The position numbers were made by a program, and so were the translations under genes. A stretch of 64,000 bases of DNA from Drosophila pseudoobscura (Eukaryota > Arthropoda > Insecta > Diptera > Drosophilidae), in contig NC_046679.1 in NCBI RefSeq assembly GCF_009870125.1, positions 11,656,001 through 11,720,000 of the forward strand, read 5' to 3'. Under the pieces are notes generated by a model. It made no database searches. It was given only the letters and a program-made list of their open reading frames with translations, and had not been told where the DNA came from. Positions 35,667-60,125 of the stretch are shown here, one piece after another. The number at the start of each line of letters is the position of its first letter. Position 1 is the first letter of the stretch.

Positions 35667-35735
35667 TTACCACAAATCAAACCACAAATCAAACCACAAA
35701 TCACACCACAAATCAAACCCCAAATCAAACCACAT
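35667..35735. repeat. 11-bp tandem repeat between convergent genes
   Basis: About six imperfect units of ACAAATCAAAC lie in the short interval between the stop codons of the coiled-coil gene and Cyp304a1, and so fall in one or both 3' UTRs. Confidence 0.85.
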
Positions 35736-35793
35736 GTACACGGATTGTTCGCTATAAAATAATTAGTCTGGGTTGTCTTAAAGCTATTCTCTA

Positions 35794-37809
35794 TCATCCA
35801 CATCTTCGGTTCTCCAGCTGCACCCAGAAATCGGGCGGAGTGATTATTAGCCCATTCTGGTTCTTGGACAGATCGGGCAGTTGGTCGCCCGGCGCCAGGA
35901 CATAGTTGAAGTTCTGGCACATGGCCGCCGTCATGAGGAAGAGCATGTTCCGTGCGAAGGTCTCGCCCGCGCAGAGCCGCTTTCCCGCCCCAAACGGGAA
36001 GGACACGTCCAGCTTGAGGCAGAGCTCGCCCTGGTCGTCCAGGAAGCGCTCGGGACGGAACTGCTCCGGATCCGACCAGACTCGCGCATCCGAGTGATAG
36101 GCATAGAGACTGGGCACCACAATGGTATCCTTCGTAGGGAGAGGGAAAGCAATGGTCAATGCATTATCGTTAAGGGATCTGCGCCACTTACCTTGGGTAT
36201 GTGATAGCCCAGGAGCTCAGTATCGGCCAGGGCCTTGTGCGGCACATCGGAGGGCACCAGTGTCTCGATGCGCATGCTCTCGCGGATGGTGGCCTCAGTG
36301 TAGTGCATGTTCTTCCGATCCTCAAGCGTGGGCAGGCGGCCGCAGCCCACGACCTCTTCGATCTCCTGCTGGATACGCTCCATGACCGAGGGGTACAGCA
36401 TCAGGTACTGGATGAGCAGGGACAGCTGTACGCCGACAGCGGTGAAGGCTGGGATGGAGAAGTCGAGGAGGCCCATGATGAACTGGTCCCGGTTGAAGCC
36501 GTGTCCGGGGCAGCTCTTCATCTCGCTGATGTACAGATCAATGAAGTTGCGCTCGCTGCCCTCCTCGTAGGTCTCGATGTGGCGGTCCACGATTTCCGCA
36601 AAGTACTGGCGCATGAACTGGTTCGACTCGTTGAGCTTCTTGTAGCCACTCCACTCGGGCCAGACGTGCCGGATCCATGGCATGATGCTCAGCAGCCTGC
36701 CGTAGTCGTCGGCGTGGCGCTGGAACTGCATTCCCATCTGGACCAGGCGCACCAGTCCGGCCATGTCCTCACGCGACTGGCGTTCGTTGTACACGACGTG
36801 GAAGTGACAGTTCACCGAAAAGGGATTGAAGAGCAGCGGCAGCTGCACCCTGTAGCCGCCCGGCTTCACCAGATGGTGCTCGTGCGGGTATTTCGGTCCG
36901 TTTCGGATCATGTCCAGCATGTCCGTGATCTGCTCCTTGATGACCAGCTCCAGTTCGTCAAAGCGCCGGCCGAAGCCAAAGTCTCGCAGGTACCGCAGAA
37001 TGAAGCGTCGCTGCTCCTTCCAGAGCGCACCCTCCTGGAAGAAGATTCCTGTCCGAGCAGAATTCAATTAAATTCAATCCGATTTCCGTTGTTGCTAATC
37101 GTGAGTATATGCATGTACATATTATCCCTACATGTCATATCATAGCCTAACGCAGACATAGTGGGACAAGCGTACGGCCACTTCATTGACAGCATCACGG
37201 ATGAAAATAATAGTAAGTTATTTATACTTTCAACTCGCAGCACAATAAACCATTTAAATAGAGATGATAAGAATGTTTCCTAAGGCAATTAAGAATCAAT
37301 CGACCCCAATATTTTCAAGTGGCTTTATCAGCGTCCCATTCGGGCACAAAGGGACGGGAGAAACAGGATTGATTTCAATCTTACCGCGAACATCGTCGCC
37401 GGGGTCGCGCATGGCCGCGAGGAAGATACCGGGACGGCCGTCGAAGACTTGGTTGTTGAGGACCTCGCGCACGCCCTCGCCACTGTGGACCACGGCCACG
37501 GGAAACTTGCCAACGTGGAGGCCGATGATGTCCGACTTGTACCACCTGGTCAGGGTGAGGGCGGCCTTGTGCAGGTACTTGTAGTTGATCAGCAGCAGGA
37601 AGAGGTAGCTGCCGAAGAAGGGGATTCGCGGCGGACCTGCGGGCGCAGAACGGAGAAGCGAGAATCTTAGAATTAGCTCCTGCTCCAATGGAGGTGTCCT
37701 TGGATCCAGACTAACCCGGCGGAAAGCCGACTGGCCGACCGACGGCATATCTGTACGAGAGAAATAGGAACGCCGCCGAGCAGATCGTCAGGAGTAGTTC
37801 GGTGAGCAT
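35794..37809 (-). CDS. Cyp304a1: Cytochrome P450 Cyp304a1
   Basis: Four exons on the minus strand join in frame: 37809-37716, 37636-37385, 37048-36192 and 36129-35794, about 512 aa. The N-terminus is a membrane anchor ([19 protein letters not shown]) followed by the Pro-rich hinge [13 protein letters not shown], typical of ER-bound CYP2-clan enzymes. Hallmarks are WKEQRRF (C-helix), EATIRESMR (ExxR), FRPERF (PERF region) and the heme-binding [13 protein letters not shown] with the thiolate Cys at about residue 454. The oxygen-activation segment of the I-helix reads [11 protein letters not shown] and lacks the usual acid-Thr pair. Sequence matches Cyp304a1 as I remember it. A conserved single-copy insect P450 without an established substrate to my knowledge. 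Adjacent to Spc25 as in D. melanogaster (from memory). Confidence 0.93.
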
Positions 37810-38153
37810 TCTGCTACTGGCTTGGACACCGACTGAACTTGTCAAATCTCTGCCGTTGCGTTTTTGTAGGTGCCACTCGCCTGATAATCCGCACACGAAC
37901 ACACACAGCCGCAGTCGCAGCGGCAGCCGCGCACAAGCCGGAGCAATTAAACAATGCTTATTTCTATATACATATGTACATAGATCGCCTCGAGTGTACA
38001 TATTGGATGTATGTCGATCGATCTGTGGGTCAGTGGAGAACTTTGGAATTTCTCATTTGTGTTTAACTTAAGACGAGTTAAATATTATTTATTAATTATT
38101 CTTTATACAAATTTAATATTAATCGGAAAAATGCCACTGGAGTGGCAGTCAAT
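37810..38153. other. Cyp304a1 upstream / Spc25 3' flank
   Basis: Holds the Cyp304a1 promoter and the 3' UTR of Spc25, whose minus-strand AATAAA lies at 38088-38093. No separate gene. Confidence 0.5.
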
Positions 38154-39014
38154 TCATGAGGCGTCATTTGTCGGCGAGGTGAGATCAATCTCAATTATAG
38201 ATGTCGGCATAAAGTTGCTGTGCTTCAACGTCGCCTTCGGTCTCTCACTCCCGCTTGGGGTAACTGGACTGGCCCCAGCCACCTCCTGGTCCGAAATGAG
38301 CTTCCGCCACTTGCTGGCATTGTCAGTGCGGGTGTGTAAAGACCGCCACAGCGTGTGCAGGCCGTCGGCGTCGTTGCCGTCCAAAGAGAAGGGTATCAAC
38401 TTGATGTCGCCGTCGTCGGCCCGCACTACGCTGACACCATTGAGACGCGCCGGGAACGCCTCGTGGTTGATGTACGTCCCCGTTGCCTGCTTGAGACTGT
38501 GCATGCTGACAAAATAAAAAATAAAGGAAACGCAATTGAGTATTTTCTGGATCGAATATTGGAGGCCGGAAACAAACCATTCCATCAGCTCGTTGCTGCG
38601 CTGCCTGCCCTCCGTCGTGTGCCGCAACAGCTGCGCCTCCATGTCCGCGTTGCGCTGCCGGGTCACCTCGAGCTGCTGCGCCAATGCCTCGCCCAAGGTG
38701 AATCTCCGTTCCAGTTCCTGGTTGCGGTTCAGCAACACTTTTTGCAGCTTGCCAAAGTCGCGCTCCTGCCGTTCGATGGCCTCCTTGGCACTAACTGTAA
38801 AACACGTTGAATGTACACCAATTGATGCCTGAAATAGGATGAACGCTTGCCGGGACTCACGAATATTTTTGTGGACTCTGGAGCTCCGTTTGCTGATGGA
38901 CGCCTCGCGGCTTTGCAACCGTGTTTCGTTGCTGAAGATTTTCTTGAGGCGCATATAGTAGTCGGATAGATCCCCCTCGCTTGCTTGTAAATCGATCATA
39001 TCAGTCATGGCCAT
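38154..39014 (-). CDS. Spc25: Kinetochore protein Spc25 (Mitch)
   Basis: Three exons on the minus strand join in frame: 39014-38861, 38794-38578 and 38505-38154, giving about 240 aa. The N-terminal half is coiled coil (ERQERDFGKLQKVLLNRNQE, VTRQRNADMEAQLL). The C-terminal half is a compact globular domain beginning TYINHEAFPARLNGVSVV and ending near SKWRKLISDQE, followed by a tail with SIIEIDLTSP. This layout and these signatures match Drosophila Spc25/Mitch, the subunit of the Ndc80 complex that links microtubules to the Mis12-Spc105 platform and is needed for chromosome alignment. Start at 39014 was chosen because the open frame above it overlaps the Motif 6 promoter. The upstream Met at 39107 lies within the Motif 6 array and is unlikely to be used. 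Confidence 0.87.
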   Translation of the reverse strand: MAMTDMIDLQASEGDLSDYYMRLKKIFSNETRLQSREASISKRSSRVHKNIRESRQAFILFQASIGVHSTCFTVSAKEAIERQERDFGKLQKVLLNRNQELERRFTLGEALAQQLEVTRQRNADMEAQLLRHTTEGRQRSNELMEWFVSGLQYSIQKILNCVSFIFYFVSMHSLKQATGTYINHEAFPARLNGVSVVRADDGDIKLIPFSLDGNDADGLHTLWRSLHTRTDNASKWRKLISDQEVAGASPVTPSGSERPKATLKHSNFMPTSIIEIDLTSPTNDAS

Positions 39015-39082
39015 ACGAGTTTGTTTATTTTTTTCAAATAGGTCGCCGTTTGTGTTTGTATTTTGTTGTGACGCTTCTTGTC

Positions 39083-39228
39083 GATAAAATATACCGACGA
39101 CCCTCAATATACCAGAATATACCGTCTCATTTAAAAAATATACCGTTTATATACTGACGAATCGATACTTCCAGTCAAGTTCCAAGCTGCTATCGATGGG
39201 TGATGTTGCGATACCTAGCATATCGATA
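39083..39228 (-). promoter_or_regulatory. Spc25: Spc25 promoter: Motif 6 array and DRE
   Basis: Four ATATACCG/ATATACCA units occur at 39087-39150, reading as GGTATATT (Motif 6) on the minus strand, followed by ACTGACGAATCGATA as in repeat R1. A perfect DRE (TATCGATA, 39221-39228) and a partial one (39191) lie further upstream. These elements mark replication- and growth-linked housekeeping promoters in flies. Confidence 0.65.
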
Positions 39229-39291
39229 GGAGCCGGAAAAGGTATATCTACGATATATTTCTGAGTTCCACTGCCAGTTTAGACACCACTT

Positions 39292-39477
39292 CTAGCTCAC
39301 ACACCTTGGAAATTTTATACCTTTAAAAGTATTTTCTAGTATTTTCCAGTATGTACCAAGCCCATGCCCAATCCACCAATGTAGAAATCGTGTAGAAATG
39401 CCACTTAGTGCCATGTCCCAGGCCACATCGAGTACAAATTCGTGATCAGCATCGAATTCCTGATCGTATGCCATCAA
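39292..39477 (-). other. Candidate small ORF between Spc25 and the aminopeptidase
   Basis: 61 codons on the minus strand beginning MMAYDQEFDADHEFVLDVAW and ending at TAG 39292. The first half is acidic and protein-like. There is no recognised domain or splice partner. It could be a gene fragment captured with the flanking repeat or chance. Confidence 0.2.
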
Positions 39478-39689
39478 AATCTCAATTTTTTATAATGGCG
39501 GAAAGAAGGTGATTTCAAAAAGAGATAACGGAGGTTTTCACACTGGCGCTTCCATGGGGCTTATATGACAAATACACATTTCCCCTTCAGGTGTCGCTTT
39601 TGGTAACTACATGAAAATGTAGTTAATATGCAGAAAACTGTAGTTAGCGCGTAGTTATCATGTACAGGCAATAATTTAGTGGAAATTGT

Positions 39690-39945
39690 TTTTGACCGTC
39701 GTTGCTTAAACCTTATTTTATAAACTATCCAATAATGATGAGGGCTTAAAATTATTCAGTCATATAGGAAAGTAATTCGTCAATCGGATAAAATTACGAG
39801 TCCAGAGTTGCGGGTCCTAGCTACCTCGTATTAATCAACCGAATATCAAAAACGAGGAATAAAATGGAGTGTCCATAAAAATAACTCGTCAGTATTTTTA
39901 CTGTATATTTTGAAATTTGTGACGTATTTTTCGGTATATAACGTA
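39690..39945 (-). repeat. Dispersed repeat R1, reverse orientation, at the aminopeptidase promoter
   Basis: Read on the minus strand, it has the same order as the 15.9 kb copy: Motif 6-like units, AAAATACTGACGAG, CCTCGTTTTTGATATTCGGT, GTAATTTTATCCGATTGACG, and AAATAAGGTTTAAGC at the far end (~39705-39720). The tail (TATACCCT...CAGGGTATGC) is absent, so it is truncated. Confidence 0.65.
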
Positions 39946-39960
39946 GAGTCAGTCACACTG
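39903..39960 (+). promoter_or_regulatory. grsm: Aminopeptidase core promoter: Motif 6 and Motif 1
   Basis: GTATATTTTG (39903-39912) and TTTTTCGGTATATAA (~39926-39940) match Motif 6. AGTCACACTG (39951-39960) matches Motif 1 (YGGTCACACTR with one mismatch) in the gene's orientation. A TSS at about 39960-39980 would fit. Confidence 0.65.
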
Positions 39961-40081
39961 ATTTCGAACTGAAGTGCACTGCCAATTTGAACTAAAACAA
40001 AATTTTTGGAATCAAATAGCGCTGCAAGTGCAAAATTTCAGAGCAGCATTATCGTGCGATCTACTACCAAAGTTCCCGTTA

Positions 40082-53389
<13,308 letters not shown>

Positions 53390-53507
53390 CCCAGCATCAG
53401 CCCATGAGCCTCACCCATTAGCCTTCCCACACACTTTTTTCCATGTGTCAATCGCTCCAGAAGCAATTTATTTAGCCAAAAGGCCTTGAAAGAAAACTGA
53501 TTTTAAC

Positions 53508-53513
53508 AATAAA
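53508..53513 (+). terminator. grsm: Polyadenylation signal of the aminopeptidase gene
   Basis: AATAAA 119 bp past the TAG stop; first canonical hexamer after the coding region. Confidence 0.65.
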
Positions 53514-54168
53514 TGAAGAGTTTTGAAGAGATTAAACAGTTTTTAAAAATATGCATTCAGTTTTATATGCGATGCTGCATTTTTGATACATACATTGTCG
53601 TAGGTCGTAGACTAAGAATGTAGTCAGTTTCAGGAACTTTTTGGTGTCCAATCTACATGTAAATTATGTTTAAAGAAACTCGTATAGGGCTCCCATTTAT
53701 TGCAGCTGTATGTAGAGACAGTGGGAGAGACTATACCCTCTGCTTCAGTTAATTATGTGAAAATATTTAGAACCACAGTTCCTAAAGTTTGTTCATTGAA
53801 AGGCGATGTTTTTAAAGTGAAAGCCTGGTGAATGTAGAGGAAAAGTAGTCGAATTTTGGTAATAGCTCCCTCTAGCCAAGTCATATTTATTGCTATGAGA
53901 CCTGATTAGCTGAATCCATTCGGTACGGGGGCTAGATTCGAAAGCTTTTCTTAGAGTACTTTATTTTGTAGCTAATCCAATTTGCAGTTTCCTAGTTAAG
54001 CACGCCCGGACAGACACGCCCATATTCACGTGTACCATAGTGCCAGGTTTGCCATTGTCTCTCATGTCATCCTTTGGCTGTTCAATTAGGCGACACTCTG
54101 TGTCTCAGGCTGCTGTGAAGCTGCTGCTACGGGTTCTCTGACGCTGCTCCTGACGCTTAAGTGGATTC

Positions 54169-54200
54169 ATCAGCATCACCATCATCATCATCATCATCAG
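54169..54200. repeat. (ATC)n microsatellite
   Basis: About ten CAT/ATC units. Confidence 0.85.
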
Positions 54201-54370
54201 GGTGATCATTGTCAGCACACCAGTCGTCCCCTTTGCTGCCACTGCAATTGTGTCGCCAGCTACAATTCCCGGCGACAATACAAATTAAATTGCAACATCA
54301 TTGTGCCACGTCGTCGCCGTCTTTGTTGCCTACTTTCAAGTCGCGCGCGCGTTTGTCAGCTGTCAGGCAC

Positions 54371-54404
54371 GGGCTGGGGCAGGGGCTGGGACAGGGGCTG
54401 GGGC
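54371..54404. repeat. GGGGCTGGGACA-type G-rich tandem repeat
   Basis: Five runs of three to four G separated by CT, CA or ACA. Confidence 0.85.
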
Positions 54405-55908
54405 ACGAGTGAGAGTGCCACGCCCTCTTTCTCGCACACCCACACCCTCGACTAATGCCAATGCCATGCACTTTTATTTGCTGAATTACATTCCTCTCTC
54501 AGCTGTCGCTTTCCCTTTCCCTTTCCCAGGGACCCAGGACCCTTCTTCTGCTCCAATTTGCCTTCATTTTTATTTTCTTTGTTATTCCATTTGCTTTTGG
54601 GGGCAGGGCGCTCCTAGTGCTCTTTGCTCTTTTATTGTTTAATTAGCTTGAAATGCGTTTATTTTCATTTTCAAGTGCTGTAAACAGCGCATCAGGTGAG
54701 CCACCAGGGACTGTCGGAGACTGTCGGGGAGTATGTGCAGGTGATTCGTTAAACCCTGAAATGTAGCGCAAGTGATGCTCCCCTCCTCAATGCCCATTCC
54801 TGCCACGTTCAGAGATCGCATGGACGAAAAGGGGGGCGAAAGCTAAATGTGTGTGTTTCCCTGCGTCTGTATCCGCTTCCACCCAGGCTGGCATCCCCTT
54901 GCACCTGTATCGAATGGCGGCGAGTGTTGCAAGATGTTGCAAGTGCAGCTAACATTCCAAAGTGGATTTGTTGGGAAATTGAAATGTGTTTGCTTTGCCC
55001 TGGTTTGCGAAGCTATGTCTAGGGTTATCTCTGGTGTGGATCAGACCTACTCGTGTGTCATGAAGTGCCACAAAGTGGCGATTGAGGAGAGCTTGAGGCA
55101 AAAGGCTGAGTAAGATTTGGATAAAAGTATATTGTGAGACATTCTGGGTTAGATTTCCATACCTTTCCATTACATTCAATTGGGCAACAGAAAGTCATAA
55201 CTTTGAGTGGCTTTTTCGGCTGTGATAATTATCCGATCGTCTTGAAGTAAATCTTTTCATCATTGGAAAATACACACCTATACTCTTATCTGCAAAGCTC
55301 TGGCCAATGCCCACCATTTGATTACCATTTAATTTATTTCCGGAACAAGTATTATTGATGGCGGCTTTGAAATATTCTCCATGATTAAATTAGTAAACTA
55401 ATCCTAACAGAGCTGCCCGCTAAGCAGCTGAGATTATGTGCGATTTGCAGCTGATTTTTTATGAATTTCAAATCCCCCATAAATGGTATTTGACATATGC
55501 AACCGCTACGCCGACATCAGACAAACAGTTGGCGTTTATACTCTTTAAAAGTACCCCAACAGGGCATTCTGTATATAAAGACATTGTGCTCAAATTTGGA
55601 ATAATAAAACAGAACTACGTGTTACAAAATCTATAGTCTACCGATTCGCTAAAATACAGAAAACAAATAGTTAGGAAATGTACAAAAATCTATTCACAAA
55701 CTACCCTTTTCGTAGATAAATCCGAGTAGTAGGTATCACGTCGTCGAGAGTCGTACGCGTTCTGACTTGCTGTTTGCGCATTTAGCCAATTTATTAGTTT
55801 TGATTTACCGTCCACACCTGTTGTCCCCTGCCGCAGATGAACAACATCAAATGTGCATTCCGATAATTCCTTTCATTTTGGCCAAATACGAGAGGAGCAG
55901 AGGCCGCG

Positions 55909-55930
55909 GCTGGGACTGGGACTGTGACTG
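55909..55930. repeat. Short GGGACT tandem repeat
   Basis: Three GGGACT-like units. Confidence 0.7.
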
Positions 55931-57378
55931 AAGGACGGGAAACAGCAAACATTCGTGAAATTGGATTGTTGACGGCATACATATCACTCATGCGACGCGT
56001 TGGCGGCAAGGGATAGACCTCGACTCACGACCCCATCGAGATTGAACCCTAAACGGCTTACAAACAGAGCCGAACCGCTCAGGCCAGCAGCTTCTGGCCA
56101 TTGGCCATAAATATCTTCGCACTGAGACTTGGCCACCAGGTCCTTGGTCCGTCGTCCATTGTCCATTGTCCATCGCCGTCTCCCTTTGCAGCAGTTGACT
56201 TTTGTCGCATTGGCGCTTGGCCCCAGTGGCACGGACTGGGAGAGCACTTGCTGGGTTTTTTACGGTCTCGAACGGTCCCACAACTCAATTTGAGGCCAGC
56301 AGCCCACTGTCCGAGTCCACAGTGCGTGCCCCAGTGGCGGCCGTAGCAAGACGGCACAAAAAAACAAAAGCAAAAGAAATATTAGAATTTGTTGCTGTGT
56401 GGCCAGTGCCGGCGTCGGGCAGCTCTTGTGGCAGCTCTCATTGTTTTCCCGAGCGTTCCTCTTGGTGTTGCTCCAGTGGTTGAGGCTGCCGCACGACAGT
56501 TTAACCCCAGCACAGCGTTTAAGCTGCACAAGTTCCGAGCAAATCCCGCACAGATACATAATTCTTTTCCGCACCTCAAGTGACAGAGATCTCGGCTTAG
56601 TCCGTGCCGTGCCGTGCCGTTGCCATCTTAATGTTTAATTTTTATGCCCGCTCCAGGATTATGCAGAGTCGGAGATTTGCCTAATTCCCAGTGCTCGATA
56701 TGAAAGATAGATAATAATTTCAGCAGTGCCTAGAAAAAGACACAGATACAGATAGCAGAGAGCAAATAAATAATAGAAAGCGAGCGGAGCAGCATAACAA
56801 ATTGTCAATTTATAAAGTGAAAGTTTGAGCCGGCTAATGGATGCCAAAAGTTTAATAAATAATAAATTAACAGAATACTTTGTGGCTAGGCCCTGGCCAA
56901 AGACCAAAACAAAATATGGCAACGCAATGAACGGAAAAGAAATGAAGGAGTGGAAAAGTGAGGAAATGCGAAGAAAAGCCATAACAGTCGCTGTCTCGGC
57001 GGAGCAATAGCTGTCATAAAAAACAGCAGAATACGTGAAAAGGCGCAAACAAAAATGGCAGCAATCGGCGGCAGCAAACCGCAGAGCAGGTGGCAAGGAG
57101 TTGAGCTTGGGTGGGGGGTTGGGGCGCCGGGGCTGGCCGCAGGGCAATAGCTTAAAATTAGCTATAAGCAAAATTACTGTAAAATGGTTTAAATGAGTGT
57201 AAGGCCAGAATATAATAAGCCCAAAAGCAGCGCCGAGTGGTCCGAAACAAAAGAGGAGTGCAGGAGCGTCCTTGTGGGTGGGCTCTGCACCTCCCAAGGG
57301 GCATGCTGTTAAATGAAGAATAAAGCAGAAAATACAACTAAATCAAATATGAGAGGCGAGCTAGTGTCGAGCATTTTG

Positions 57379-57619
57379 ATACCCTTGCAGGGTCTGATCT
57401 CTACCACACAAGAAAGACAAGGGATGTATGGCATACACCGACCTAGTATCTGCTAGATCGACAATGATTGATCTTGACTGTGTTGTAAGCTGAAACTTGT
57501 TCAAATTAGTCTAATTACTTTTGTACAGTTACGATCCTAGCGCAAAGCTGATCATCAAAGGGTCTCCCTTACAAACATCTCGAAAATACTCGCCTCCTTG
57601 CACACTCTGCAAGGGTATA
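57379..57619. mobile_element. Short TIR-bounded repeat, MITE-like
   Basis: The left end reads GATACCCTTGCAGGGT and the right end CTCTGCAAGGGTATA, forming inverted termini (TACCCTTGCAG) around ~240 bp without coding capacity. Terminal TATACCCTTGCAG is common in small non-autonomous fly elements. No clear target-site duplication is visible. Confidence 0.5.
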
Positions 57620-60070
57620 AAAAACGGCTGCCTGTCTTTGTGTTTTTGTGTCTGATGGCAAACATATTTTATGAGTTTTATTGTTGTTGCTTTTGGTCCT
57701 GCCGGTTTCACCCAACCACCTCCTGCTGCTGCTGCCGCTGCTACTTCTGCGGCGTCTCTCGGCGCGGCTGATAATAAAACTTGGCCGCTGGAAGGCACCG
57801 AAACCCGCTGGGAGCATAATCGAGCCTTTTACATTGGCCCTGGGTGATTGCATGTGTGCGAGTGTGGGTGCCCGTCCCCCGTCTGCCTGTCTGTCTTTCT
57901 GTAACTCTGTCTATATGAAAAAAAGGATACATACTCGTACGTGTATGTCAAAGCAAAGCTAAAGCATTGCAACGAATTTAACACACACTTTCAGATCTAA
58001 TTGATTATTTATATAAGTTTATGGTTAAATGAGAACAATGAACATTTTATGTACCATTTTGTGGTAGTTATGTGTGGGTCCATAGCTAAATTTCGAATAG
58101 AAAGGTCCTAAAAAAGGTTTCGGTGAGACTGCCAAGACATTATATTTCTCCTTGTACTCCTATTGCTGGCTTGTTTAAGAAGATGAGTAATCATACAGTC
58201 TATACGCTTCATCGATCTAAAGAGTCCGCTCGAAAAATACTACCTACCAGAGATATCTCTTTATAGCTATTATTTATCATATTTTCGTATGTGAAAGGGC
58301 ATGACAAAGTGTGCTTTTAACAGTAAGAGACTTACAAGGGCGGATGAGGAGCATGTATCGCATCCTTTATATTGGCTCACGTTGTGTTGTCTTCGTAGCC
58401 ATTTTCCTGCGCTTGTTTCAACGAAATTGAAAATGCAACGGGGGTACCCGAGACTGGAGGCTGGAAGCTGGAGGATGCTGGAAAGTTGGGAGACGTAACT
58501 GCGACGAAGTCGGGAAGCCACTCCATGGGCGGCTGCACCTTAAATACCGGAGGAAACTTCGACATGCCTCATTAAGGATACACATTCGGAAATTGTTGAG
58601 CTGGCAATCGGCAACATAAAATAATAAGGATGATAATAAAATAATGCTGCAGCTAACAATATTTAAAACTTTTTCACCCCAAGACTCATCTTTTTTCCCA
58701 GTCGTAAGCCAGATAATACAAGTATCATCCAGTTATGCTGATGTTTAATATACTTTTTGTATACACGTTTTTGGCTGCACTCTCGTGTGCCGTAGGGCGT
58801 TGAAAAAAGAACCTGCAAAAGGATTGACAACAGCAGGAGCATATTTAAATTGCTTTTGGGTACCTAATAAAAAGGCAGTAATCAAGGGGGACGCAGCCAG
58901 GACTGGAGCGAAACTTTAGCTTCACAAAGTCACAAACTTGGACATGTTGAGCAAAAAACAAAAAATAAAGTCAAGTAAAATAAAATGAAGAGGAACGGAG
59001 AGAGGAACGGGAGAGGAGAAATATGCCACTAGGATATGCATGAGCAGCAGCTTATGCACAGCATAGCTCATGAGTCTTGCATGTCGCTGTGCAGTTGATA
59101 GTTTCTTTCCTCATGGAGACGGCACTGGACCCAAGACTCAGGACCCAGGACCCTTTACTCAGGACCCAGAACCTGGAGCCGTCTTGCACTTATCCAAGTG
59201 CACAAAGCAACTAAGCAAAACACTCGTTGCAGCCAACTTAAGGCTAATTTAAGTGACTGAATCTGTATCTATGTATCTGAATGGAGTATCTCTGGGAGAG
59301 CACGAGTATGTGCATTGTGCGTGTCTCTCGCTCTCCATGGACCATCTCCGACTCTTACCTGCCCAAAGTGTCCCGGTTAAGCTCCTCTTCTGCCTCTTCT
59401 GCCTTTGCTGTGCTGCTGTTCTGCCATCATCAATGAAAATGCTCGTAAATTATGCAAGCCTAGGAAAATAAGCTGCACTCAAGTGCGTTGCCTGCCGACG
59501 GCTGCCGTTTGCCGGGTGCCTGGTGCCTGGTGCTGACTGCCGACGCCATGCATCCCCACTTCTTGGCATCACCTTCAGCCTCTTAGCCGAGCATCTTTTC
59601 TCTCGCTGCACTTTGAGTCAGTTTCACAGGGCGTATGCGTGATATTAAATGAAATTACATAATGGCCACATGCAGCGCTGCAGCATGTAAAAGGCTCACG
59701 GAGTAGAGCCAGAGCTCTCAATGCTTAATCTTCTCTGTGATTGATTACTTCTGATCCCGGTTTTGTAATCAAACTTATCTGCACAGGAAACGATGCTCTT
59801 TTGTAGCCAGCAATTATTCATCTGGCAATAAAAACGGCATTTCAGTCTTGGACAAAATCTCGAAAGCCCGATTCTTGGCTTTATTGATCTGGACTGGGTA
59901 TATCAATCGATTTTAGCTCAATTACATTGTTGTGCCAACAAAATTAACCGCAAACATTTTCCACAAGAAAGCGGGTAACCATTCATTTGAGTCGTACGAG
60001 TATGTCCTTCAGCAGGAATGGAAGGATTTTTGGAAGGAAAAACTTGCGGTTTCTGCATGGCAATCCTGAC

Positions 60071-60078
60071 TATAAAAG
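60071..60078 (+). promoter_or_regulatory. TATA box of the odorant-receptor gene
   Basis: TATAAAAG, with an Inr-like TCAATTG 30 bp downstream at 60101. This places the TSS near 60102 and rules out the upstream in-frame Met at 60018. Confidence 0.7.
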
Positions 60079-60125
60079 ACAAGGTAGCATTGGGCACCCA
60101 TCAATTGTTTACTGGAATCGCAGAC

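Larger units (their letters stand above)
53514..60070. other. 6.5-kb non-coding interval
   Basis: No gene could be supported. The longest frame (56659-57297, minus, 212 codons) is hydrophobic by reading AT-rich sequence and lacks family features. The interval contains (ATC)n, G-rich tandem repeats and one TIR-bounded repeat at 57.4-57.6 kb. Enhancers of flanking genes are possible but not visible. Confidence 0.5.

Noticed and set aside
36201-37145. 314-codon plus-strand frame
   Set aside because: It lies exactly antisense to the long third exon of Cyp304a1 and owes its openness to GC-rich codon usage on the other strand; no motifs.
39015-39107. Longer N-terminus for Spc25 (Met at 39107)
   Set aside because: It falls within the Motif 6 promoter array and adds a low-complexity Asn/Thr segment not expected in Spc25.
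56659-57297. 212-codon hydrophobic minus-strand frame
   Set aside because: Looks membrane-like only because TTT/TTA-rich sequence gives Phe and Leu; no family pattern, no splice partners, no promoter.
60018-60125. Longer N-terminus for the odorant receptor (Met at 60018)
   Set aside because: A TATA box at 60071 and Inr at ~60101 lie inside it, so transcription should begin downstream.
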